Shown: piece after piece, positions 1 to 5,124 of the stretch
Layout: each line of letters opens with the position of its first letter
How positions within the stretch are numbered: position 1 is the stretch's first letter
NCBI GenBank assembly: GCA_938082955.1
Contig: CALKDE010000009.1
Coordinates: forward strand, 1-5,124
Origin: an uncultured Pseudomonadales bacterium
GTDB lineage: Bacteria > Pseudomonadota > Gammaproteobacteria > Pseudomonadales > Pseudohongiellaceae
Direction of reading: 5' to 3'
DNA: 5,124 nt
Notes under the pieces: generated by a model
Told to the model about the DNA's origin: nothing
The model's input: only the letters and a program-made list of their open reading frames with translations
Databases searched by the model: none
Program-made: the position numbers and the translations under genes

Positions 1-396
1 CCTGCTGTTACCAAGGGCCAGCAACGCGTCAAGCTGCAACAAGGTTGGTACCTGATCGATACGCCCGGCATGCTCTGGCCGAAACTGGTAGACCAAAAGA
101 GTGCCTACAGATTGGCTATTACCGGTACGATTCGCAATACAGCGGTAGAGGTCGCTGACATTGCTTGGTTCCTTGCCGAGTTACTATTACAGGACTACCC
201 AGAACGCCTAGCCACTAGATACGATTTACCAGGCTCCATCACTGAGGCCGAACCCTTCTTCGAGGCTCTCGCGAAACAGCGAGGATCCATAGGTCGAGGA
301 GGCAGATCAGACCTGAACAAAACGGCAGAAATATTACTAAACGAATTTCGCTCAGGTAAACTAGGTACATTCAGCCTGGAGACACCCCCCTCTTAA
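1..396 (+). CDS. Ribosome biogenesis GTPase, YlqF/RbgA family (3' part only)
   Basis: The reading frame is open from the first base and ends at TAA 394-396, giving 131 residues of the C-terminal part; the start lies upstream of the window. The fragment opens with PAVTK, which fits the G2 region of circularly permuted YlqF/YawG GTPases, followed by the G3 motif DTPG at fragment residues 20-23 and the family-typical continuation MLWPK. The rest is the helical C-terminal domain, ending in the GGR-DLNKTAEILLNEFRSGKLG-type tail that is characteristic of RbgA/YlqF. The G4, G5 and G1 motifs, which precede G2 in this permuted family, must lie outside the window. Known family members bind GTP and act in late assembly of the large ribosomal subunit in the cytoplasm. 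An ATG at position 70 is internal, right after DTPG, and should not be taken as the start. No terminator follows, so the peptidase gene 70 nt downstream may be co-transcribed. Confidence 0.9.
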   Translation, partial: PAVTKGQQRVKLQQGWYLIDTPGMLWPKLVDQKSAYRLAITGTIRNTAVEVADIAWFLAELLLQDYPERLATRYDLPGSITEAEPFFEALAKQRGSIGRGGRSDLNKTAEILLNEFRSGKLGTFSLETPPS

Positions 397-466
397 CGTC
401 GCCGGCGAGAGCACGTTCAGCCAAGAACCCATCAAGCAATACAAATTACAGAAGGCAACCCAAAGC

Positions 467-3433
467 ATGGCCGTAGTAAGCAGTCCTGACACCAAGCAAA
501 GCAATTCTATCCAGCCCCCGAAATCGCACCCCGCTTTCGAATGGCAACGCAGCGAGGAAATTAGCTCTCTAAATATCACTATGCAGGAGTATACCCATAC
601 AGTGACGGGTGCAAAACACTTCCACCTGAGCAGCGAAAATACCGAAAATGTATTTCTTGTCGCGTTTAGAACAGTTCCGATGGATTCCTCAGGCGTCGCC
701 CACATTTTAGAGCATACGGCTTTGTGCGGCAGCAAGAAGTTCCCAGTCAGGGATCCATTCTTCATGATGATTCGCCGCTCGTTGAACACATTCATGAACG
801 CCTTCACCAGCAGTGATTGGACCGCTTACCCATTCGCCAGTAAGAACAAAAAAGACTTTAACAACCTCCTAACCGTCTACCTCGATGCCGCGTTTTTCTC
901 GCGCCTACATGAACTCGATTTTGCGCAGGAAGGCCATCGCCTCGAATTTGCAGAACCAGAAAATTCCGATAGCGAACTGCTGTATAAGGGCGTGGTCTTC
1001 AATGAAATGAAAGGCGCGATGAGCTCCACAAATAGTGTCTTATGGCAGACCATCAGCAAATACGTATTCCCAACTACAACCTATCATTTCAATAGCGGTG
1101 GCGAACCGGATCACATACCCGATCTGAGCTATCAGCAATTACTGGATTTTTACAAGAGCCATTACCATCCCAGCAATGCCGTTTTCATGACCTTCGGCGA
1201 CATATCTGCATTCGATCATCAAGAGAAATTCCACGAGCAAGCGCTTTCACATTTCGAAAAACTGGACATCAATATCGAAGTGAAAGATGAAAAAAGATAC
1301 CTGGCGCCTATAGTCGTCGAAGAGTCCTATGCAAGCGAAGAATCCGATAAGCCACAAAGCCATGTAGTCCTAGCCTGGCTTCTAGGTCGCAGCACTGACC
1401 TAGGCGAACTCTTCCGTGCGGAACTTGTTTCCAGCGTGTTACTTGACAATAGCGCCAGCCCCCTACTTCGAGTACTCGAGACTAGCGACTTAGGCAGCTC
1501 TCCATCACCGATGTGCGGCCTGGAAGATTCGAATCGAGAGATGAGCATGATGGTGGGCCTTGAAGGCTGCACTGCAGAATCCAGCGAAGCGGTTGAGAAT
1601 CTCATAATCAAGACTCTGGAGGATGTAGTAAAGAACGGCATCCCCTACGCGCAAGTTGAGGCCTCTTTGCATCAATTAGAGCTGCATCAAAGAGAAATTT
1701 CCGGGGACAGCTACCCTTATGGATTGCAGCTTATTCTTGCCGGTCTCTCCACGGCGATGCATCGCGGCGACCCTATCAAGCTATTGAACATCGACCCTGT
1801 GCTTGGCGAGCTGCGAGAACTTATTAAGGACGACCGATTCATCCCTAATCTCGTGCAGAAGCTACTGCTCGACAACTCGCATCGAGTCAGATTGACCCTA
1901 AAACCTGATCCAAAATTGGCGAAACGCAAGGTGCAGGCTGAACTAGATCAACTTGCCGCTATTAAGAGCACGCTAGCCGATGAAGAGAAACTGGCGATTA
2001 TCACGCAAGCCAAACGGCTTGCCGCGCGGCAAACCGAAGAAGATGACCCCGGCCTGCTTCCAAAGGTTGGCCTCGAAGATGTCCCAGAGATCATAAGCGA
2101 ACCCGAACGATTTGATACGGTTCTCAGCAGTAGCAAGGCGCCAGTTAGTTTTTATGGCCAAGGCACTAACGGGCTCTGCTACCAGCAAGTTATAATGGCG
2201 ATACCTCAAGTTGATCAAGAGCTTTTGGATGTATTGCCTTTATATACCACCTGCCTGACAGAGTTTGGTGTCGGCGACAGAGACTACGCTCAGACGCAGG
2301 CCTGGCAGGCCCAAATCAGCGGCGGCATCAGCTGCTTCAGCAGTATTCGCAGCGAATTGAACGATGTGCAATCGAGCAAGGCGATCATCTCTTTCTCATC
2401 GAAATGCCTGCGTGACAATCATCTCCAAATATCCAAGTTGCTGCACAGCACTATCCATGCGGTACGTTTCGATGAGGATCAGCGGCTACAAGAACTCATT
2501 GAGCAAATTTGTGCTCGCAAGGAGAATAGCATCACCGGCCAGGGCCACAGCTTAGCCATGAGCCTCGCCAGCAGTCGCATGAGCCCCACCGCCCTGCTCG
2601 GCCATCGTTCGGGTGGACTGGAAGGTATCAAGCAACTCAAAGTATTGAGAGCTCAGATGGAACAGAAGTCTTCGCGCATCGAGTTGCTGGGCAAATTCAA
2701 ATCCCTACATGACAAAATCATAGCGGCAAACAAGGAGTTTCTTGTCATTGCAGAACCAGAGCATCGCAGTCAACTGATCTTGGACATCGACAGTGTTTGG
2801 GGAACCTCACGTGGCGGTACTCCTGACAGCCCTCTAGAATTGCCCCCTGTACGAGAGCGGGTTAGACAGGCATGGAGCACGACGACTGCCGTAAACTTCT
2901 GCGCCAAGGCCTACCCTACCGTTGCCTCGGGGCATGCGGACAACGCACCTCTGCAAGTCTTGGCCGGCTTCATGCGCAACGGCTATCTGCATAGGGCAAT
3001 ACGCGAGCAAGGCGGCGCGTATGGTGGCGGGGCCGGCCAAGATGCCAGCTCTGCATCCTTCCGATTTTTCTCCTATAGAGACCCGCGCCTGCAGGAAACA
3101 CTGGCAGACTTCGACGCAGCCATAGACTGGGTTATTTCGAGCGAACACAAACCCCATCAACTGGAAGAGGCGATATTAGGCGTCATAGCTAGCCTCGATA
3201 AGCCTGCCTCACCTGCAGGGGAGGCAAAGCAAGCCTATTTCAATCGAGCCTTCGGCCGCACCTTGGCGCATCGAGCCCAGTTCAGAAAACAGATACTAAG
3301 CATTACCACCGCGGACCTAAAACGGGTTGCTCAGCTGTATTTGTCTCCCGAAAAGGCGAGCATCGGCATTATTTGCAACAAAGAATCTGCCGACAGCCTG
3401 AAAATCGAAAATTTGGAAATAATAAATCTTTAG
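467..3433 (+). CDS. M16C family zinc metallopeptidase (PreP/insulinase-like)
   Basis: This 988-residue protein has the length and layout of M16C presequence-protease-like enzymes, two homologous halves joined by a hinge. The inverted zinc motif HxxEH is present as HILEH, with zinc ligands H79 and H83 and catalytic base E82. The third ligand is E180 in NEMKGA, 98 residues after E82, the same spacing I recall for human PreP. The second half carries the substrate-contacting R/Y motif (R846 and Y852 in REQGGAYGGGA). The hinge, about residues 480-545, is charged and contains a LPKVGLEDVPE segment typical of the family. Family members enclose and degrade short unstructured peptides. The polar N-terminus shows no signal peptide, so a cytoplasmic location is inferred. 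ATG 467 is the first usable start in frame, with GAAGG at 451-455 as a weak, rather distant ribosome binding site. All catalytic residues are intact; physiological substrates are unknown. Confidence 0.95.
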   Translation: MAVVSSPDTKQSNSIQPPKSHPAFEWQRSEEISSLNITMQEYTHTVTGAKHFHLSSENTENVFLVAFRTVPMDSSGVAHILEHTALCGSKKFPVRDPFFMMIRRSLNTFMNAFTSSDWTAYPFASKNKKDFNNLLTVYLDAAFFSRLHELDFAQEGHRLEFAEPENSDSELLYKGVVFNEMKGAMSSTNSVLWQTISKYVFPTTTYHFNSGGEPDHIPDLSYQQLLDFYKSHYHPSNAVFMTFGDISAFDHQEKFHEQALSHFEKLDINIEVKDEKRYLAPIVVEESYASEESDKPQSHVVLAWLLGRSTDLGELFRAELVSSVLLDNSASPLLRVLETSDLGSSPSPMCGLEDSNREMSMMVGLEGCTAESSEAVENLIIKTLEDVVKNGIPYAQVEASLHQLELHQREISGDSYPYGLQLILAGLSTAMHRGDPIKLLNIDPVLGELRELIKDDRFIPNLVQKLLLDNSHRVRLTLKPDPKLAKRKVQAELDQLAAIKSTLADEEKLAIITQAKRLAARQTEEDDPGLLPKVGLEDVPEIISEPERFDTVLSSSKAPVSFYGQGTNGLCYQQVIMAIPQVDQELLDVLPLYTTCLTEFGVGDRDYAQTQAWQAQISGGISCFSSIRSELNDVQSSKAIISFSSKCLRDNHLQISKLLHSTIHAVRFDEDQRLQELIEQICARKENSITGQGHSLAMSLASSRMSPTALLGHRSGGLEGIKQLKVLRAQMEQKSSRIELLGKFKSLHDKIIAANKEFLVIAEPEHRSQLILDIDSVWGTSRGGTPDSPLELPPVRERVRQAWSTTTAVNFCAKAYPTVASGHADNAPLQVLAGFMRNGYLHRAIREQGGAYGGGAGQDASSASFRFFSYRDPRLQETLADFDAAIDWVISSEHKPHQLEEAILGVIASLDKPASPAGEAKQAYFNRAFGRTLAHRAQFRKQILSITTADLKRVAQLYLSPEKASIGIICNKESADSLKIENLEIINL

Positions 3434-3479
3434 ATATTACAAGGTGTTGGAGATTTTTTTGATGCAAATAACTGTATTC

Positions 3480-3507
3480 AAAAAAAGCTAAAAAATCCAA
3501 AAATAAA
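3480..3507 (+). promoter_or_regulatory. Roughly phased A-tracts, possible UP element
   Basis: Three A runs (A7 at 3480-3486, A6 at 3490-3495, A5 at 3499-3503, then AAA at 3505-3507) have centres about 9 to 9.5 bp apart, close to one helical turn. They end just upstream of the GAACTT -35 element at 3513. Such tracts bend DNA and can serve as UP elements contacted by the RNA polymerase alpha subunit, and strong sigma-E promoters often have A/T-rich DNA here. The arrangement is seen directly; the function is inferred. Confidence 0.45.
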
Positions 3508-3512
3508 GTCGG

Positions 3513-3539
3513 GAACTTTCCCCTGAATGATTAGTCAGA
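3513..3539 (+). promoter_or_regulatory. Sigma-E (RpoE/AlgU)-type promoter
   Basis: The -35 element GAACTT (3513-3518, in the context GGGAACTTTC) is followed after exactly 16 nt by TCAGA (3535-3539, in the context GTCAGA). The known sigma-E/AlgU consensus is about GAACTT, 16 nt, TCTGA or TCAAA, so both boxes and the spacing match closely. The expected transcription start is near 3545. No protein gene starts close downstream; the next structural element is the terminator at 3610, so the promoter appears to serve a short RNA. A chance match is possible but unlikely for a full-length hexamer plus correctly spaced -10 element beside A-tracts. Confidence 0.65.
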
Positions 3540-3544
3540 GTTAG

Positions 3545-3643
3545 TGTAGATGGATGTAATACAAAATTGTGGGTTTTGTTTCATTTATCTCTCCCTTGAT
3601 AGTATATTTAGCCCAACTGCCTCCGGTAGTTGGGCTTTCTTTT
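3545..3643 (+). ncRNA. Candidate sigma-E-dependent small regulatory RNA
   Basis: The interval from the predicted start of the sigma-E-type promoter to the end of the terminator T-tract would give an RNA of about 99 nt. Within it, ACAAAA (3561-3566) and TTTTGT (3574-3579) can form a 6-bp hairpin. An unpaired C/U-rich segment, TCTCTCCCTT (3588-3597), follows and is complementary to purine-rich Shine-Dalgarno-like sequence. The RNA ends in a 12-bp terminator stem with a U-rich tail, the usual Hfq-binding end of trans-acting small RNAs. Size, promoter class and layout resemble the RybB/MicA type of envelope-stress RNA, but I see no sequence similarity to those and assign no name. The 5' end is predicted to within a few nucleotides. 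Alternatives are an attenuated leader of the CDF gene or a 3'-UTR-derived RNA of the peptidase gene. Confidence 0.5.
3610..3643 (+). terminator. Strong intrinsic terminator
   Basis: AGCCCAACTGCC (3610-3621), the triloop TCC (3622-3624) and GGTAGTTGGGCT (3625-3636) form a 12-bp stem with a single G-U wobble, followed by the T-rich tail TTCTTTT (3637-3643). On the minus strand no T-tract follows the stem, so it works for + strand transcription only. It lies 176 nt after the peptidase stop codon and 124 nt before the CDF start. It therefore ends the candidate small RNA and probably also any read-through from the peptidase gene. Confidence 0.9.
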
Positions 3644-3767
3644 GGGGCCCCTAAATGCCAGCTATTACCTGACTCGATACCGGCCTCCTCGCATTTCAAA
3701 CCTCTACGATGCGCCTTAATCCATCCTAATAGCCTAATCATAATGAGCAATACAAACTAGTAATTCT

Positions 3768-4922
3768 ATGGATCCACACTACGCGAAAAGAGAAGCCACA
3801 AATGTCACCCTAGTAGGTATGTTGCTCGACCTGCTGCTTGGAGTCGGCAAAATAGTTGGCGGAACCGTAACCAATTCCTTCGCACTTATAACCGACGGCA
3901 TCCATTCTCTCACCGATGCCGGAACCGACATCTTCGTATTGATCTTGACACGGGTTTCCCATGCCGAGCCCGATGCGGACCACCAGTACGGACATGGTCG
4001 CTTCGAGACATTAGGCACCATAGCCATGGGTGTCGTATTCTTCATCACCGCTGCCATCTTACTTTACGACAGTACCAACCGACTGCTGCTCGATGAGCCT
4101 TTGCCCACCCCTGCTGTGGGCGGAATCGCTATCGCGCTATTATCTATAGCAACCAAGGAATGGATATATCACTACACGATGCGTGTAGCGAAGAAGCTGA
4201 ATTCAAGCCTACTCAGAGCGAACGCCTGGCACAGCAGGACTGACGCGATCTCCTCTGTTGCCGTACTTATCGGCATTATCGGTGCACGTCAGGGCTATCC
4301 CTGGATGGATACAGTTGCTGGCATGTTCGTAGCGATGATCATAGCCAAAATTGGCTGGGAACTCTGCGCTGACAGCCTGATCGAACTCGTAGATACAGCA
4401 GTACCGAAGCAGCGCCGCGAACAATTCGAATCGTGTATATTAAGCATAGACGGTATTCGAGGGATCACTGAGCTGCGTAGCCGAACTACCGGGGGAAAAA
4501 TAATCTTAGAGGTTAGGCTACTGGTTAATTCGTACATATCTGTATCGGAAGGTCACCAACTTGGCGAGTTAGCAAACAAATCAATTATTAATCAATTCGG
4601 TGACGTTTCCGAGGTGCTCATTCACATTGATCCTATTCAACACGAGACGAGTGAAGATGAATCGCCATTGCCGGAACGCTCAGAGGTAATTGCCTCTTTG
4701 AAAGCCTGCTGGGGCAATTTGATAGATCAGCACTCTATCGCTTCTGTCGACCTTCACTATTTGAGCGGCACAATTGAGGTAGATCTCGTGCTCGATGTCG
4801 ACGCATTATCAATGGCAACAGCCAAAGACTTGGAAGCTGCAATCGAGGCAGAACCGCACATAACAAAGCTGCGTATTTTTAATAAATTGCATGAATCTAA
4901 CCACGACGGTGCTGCATCTTGA
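3768..4922 (+). CDS. Cation diffusion facilitator transporter (FieF/YiiP-like) with extra C-terminal domain
   Basis: This 384-residue protein has six predicted membrane helices (about 12-34, 37-62, 80-102, 115-136, 155-173, 180-202). Family members export divalent metals such as Zn, Fe, Cd or Mn from the cytoplasm in exchange for protons, as inner-membrane dimers. The transport-site residues are H46 and D50 in helix 2 (HSLTD) and H155 and D159 in helix 5 (HSRTD), an HD-HD set usually linked to zinc preference. The loop PDADHQYGHGRFE is the CDF signature, with D69, H72 and H76 matching the FieF second metal site. Residues 209-289 are the usual cytoplasmic dimerisation domain, ending in HIDP (H286, D288). 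About 80 further residues, 303-384, look like a second ferredoxin-like domain; FieF is only about 300 residues long. ATG 3768 is the only possible start because a TGA at 3744 lies in frame upstream. No clear ribosome binding site is visible. The exact substrate is uncertain. Confidence 0.95.
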   Translation: MDPHYAKREATNVTLVGMLLDLLLGVGKIVGGTVTNSFALITDGIHSLTDAGTDIFVLILTRVSHAEPDADHQYGHGRFETLGTIAMGVVFFITAAILLYDSTNRLLLDEPLPTPAVGGIAIALLSIATKEWIYHYTMRVAKKLNSSLLRANAWHSRTDAISSVAVLIGIIGARQGYPWMDTVAGMFVAMIIAKIGWELCADSLIELVDTAVPKQRREQFESCILSIDGIRGITELRSRTTGGKIILEVRLLVNSYISVSEGHQLGELANKSIINQFGDVSEVLIHIDPIQHETSEDESPLPERSEVIASLKACWGNLIDQHSIASVDLHYLSGTIEVDLVLDVDALSMATAKDLEAAIEAEPHITKLRIFNKLHESNHDGAAS

Positions 4923-4960
4923 ATCCCTTATGCCAGCGCAGGACAAAGTGACATATTTGC

Positions 4961-4988
4961 TTACAATTGAAGCTCAATTCCCTATACT
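4961..4988 (+). promoter_or_regulatory. Possible sigma-70 promoter with overlapping inverted repeat
   Basis: TATACT (4983-4988) is a good -10 element. The best partner, TTACAA (4961-4966), lies 16 nt upstream but matches the -35 consensus weakly. The perfect inverted repeat AATTGA-AGC-TCAATT (4965-4979) fills the spacer, a position where a bound repressor would block RNA polymerase. The promoter would drive the gene starting at 5065 with a leader of about 70 nt. The repeat is certain; promoter and operator function are inferred. No terminator was seen between 4923 and 4960, so read-through from the CDF gene is possible. Confidence 0.35.
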
Positions 4989-5064
4989 AATATCCTGCAT
5001 CTGCCATCGACACAAGGATGTTGAGCTCCAAAAATAAGAACTAAAAAAGGAAATCTGGTTAGCA

Positions 5065-5124
5065 ATGAAACCGACTGATATCGCCGATCCTGATTACTTC
5101 CATAAAGTAGTCGATTGCCAGTGG
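5065..5124 (+). CDS. Start of a probable GltD-like FAD/NAD(P)-dependent oxidoreductase (5' part only)
   Basis: Only the first 20 codons are in the window and the frame stays open to the edge. The peptide contains DPDYFHKVVDCQW, which closely resembles the N-terminus of proteins related to the small (beta) subunit of glutamate synthase. In those proteins it leads into a cysteine-rich ACPAHT-type iron-sulfur motif; C18 here would be the first cluster cysteine. Such enzymes pass electrons from NAD(P)H through FAD and iron-sulfur centres. The start is ATG 5065: an in-frame TAA at 5035-5037 with no other start codon between rules out a longer protein. AAGGA at 5047-5051 is a possible ribosome binding site, though its 13-nt spacing is long. 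The identification rests on 20 residues, so the product name is tentative; the presence of a gene is more secure. Confidence 0.6.
   Translation, partial: MKPTDIADPDYFHKVVDCQW

Larger units (their letters stand above)
3434..3767. other. Protein-free intergenic region between peptidase and CDF genes
   Basis: This 334-nt gap has no credible protein gene. Its first half (to about 3510) is very A/T rich. It contains, in order, a T7 run at 3454-3460 with no hairpin before it, three A-tracts, a sigma-E-like promoter, a candidate small RNA and a strong terminator, all described separately. The remaining part, 3644-3767, begins with the 8-bp palindrome GGGGCCCC (3644-3651) and has repeated TAAT tetramers at 3717, 3727, 3735, 3741 and 3761 before the transporter start. 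No clear -35/-10 pair could be assigned there, although the transporter should need a promoter downstream of the terminator. Confidence 0.8.

Noticed and set aside
399..408. Palindrome TCGCCGGCGA between the GTPase and peptidase genes
   Set aside because: It has no loop and no T-tract, so it is not a terminator; a 10-bp GC-rich palindrome alone is weak evidence for a site.
361..807. 148-codon minus-strand reading frame overlapping the peptidase start
   Set aside because: It is antisense to the conserved HxxEH-containing region of the peptidase, so it is a shadow of that gene.
3454..3460. T7 run soon after the peptidase stop, possible terminator
   Set aside because: No stable hairpin precedes it; only a 4-bp match with a 2-nt loop can be found nearby.
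3545..3643. Known metal riboswitch (NiCo/czcD or yybP-ykoY type) upstream of the transporter
   Set aside because: The conserved sequence blocks I would expect for these classes are not visible in the leader.
3644..3651. GGGGCCCC palindrome after the terminator
   Set aside because: It is short and isolated with no supporting context, so no function is assigned.
3541..3750. 69-codon minus-strand reading frame
   Set aside because: It overlaps the terminator and candidate RNA, has no ribosome binding site and no recognisable protein features.
3569..3760. 63-codon + strand reading frame between the peptidase and CDF genes
   Set aside because: It starts at GTG with no ribosome binding site and runs through the terminator hairpin; composition looks non-coding.

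Overview
The window comes from a bacterial chromosome, most likely a gammaproteobacterium. The evidence is protein flavour (a YlqF/RbgA-type GTPase, a full-length M16C/PreP-like peptidase, a FieF-like metal transporter) plus a near-consensus RpoE/AlgU (sigma-E) promoter. Genus cannot be assigned. All recognised genes are on the + strand. I see no insertion sequence, CRISPR array, tRNA, rRNA or phage gene.

Layout: (1) 1-396 is the 3' end of a circularly permuted ribosome-biogenesis GTPase (YlqF/RbgA family), cut by the window edge. (2) 467-3433 is an intact 988-residue M16C zinc metallopeptidase (presequence protease-like), 70 nt downstream, possibly co-transcribed. (3) 3434-3767 is a 334-nt gap without a protein gene. 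It holds three A-tracts at roughly helical spacing, a sigma-E-type promoter (GAACTT-N16-TCAGA), about 65 nt of sequence with a small hairpin and a C/U-rich stretch, and then a strong intrinsic terminator. Promoter and terminator would delimit an RNA of about 100 nt, so the best reading is a candidate sigma-E-dependent small regulatory RNA. (4) 3768-4922 is a cation diffusion facilitator (CDF) with an HD-HD zinc-type transport site and an unusual second C-terminal domain. (5) 4923-5064 is a short intergenic region with a possible promoter and a perfect 6-3-6 inverted repeat. (6) 5065-5124 is the first 20 codons of a gene whose N-terminus resembles GltD-like FAD/NAD(P)-dependent oxidoreductases.

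The protein genes look like ordinary housekeeping and metal-homeostasis genes and do not form an obvious pathway. The part worth experimental attention is the gap at 3480-3643. Envelope-stress sigma-E systems in gammaproteobacteria use short, terminator-ended RNAs (the RybB/MicA type) to shut down envelope protein synthesis, and the layout here matches that architecture. The main alternatives are an attenuated leader of the metal transporter gene, or simply the 3' UTR of the peptidase mRNA with a chance promoter match.
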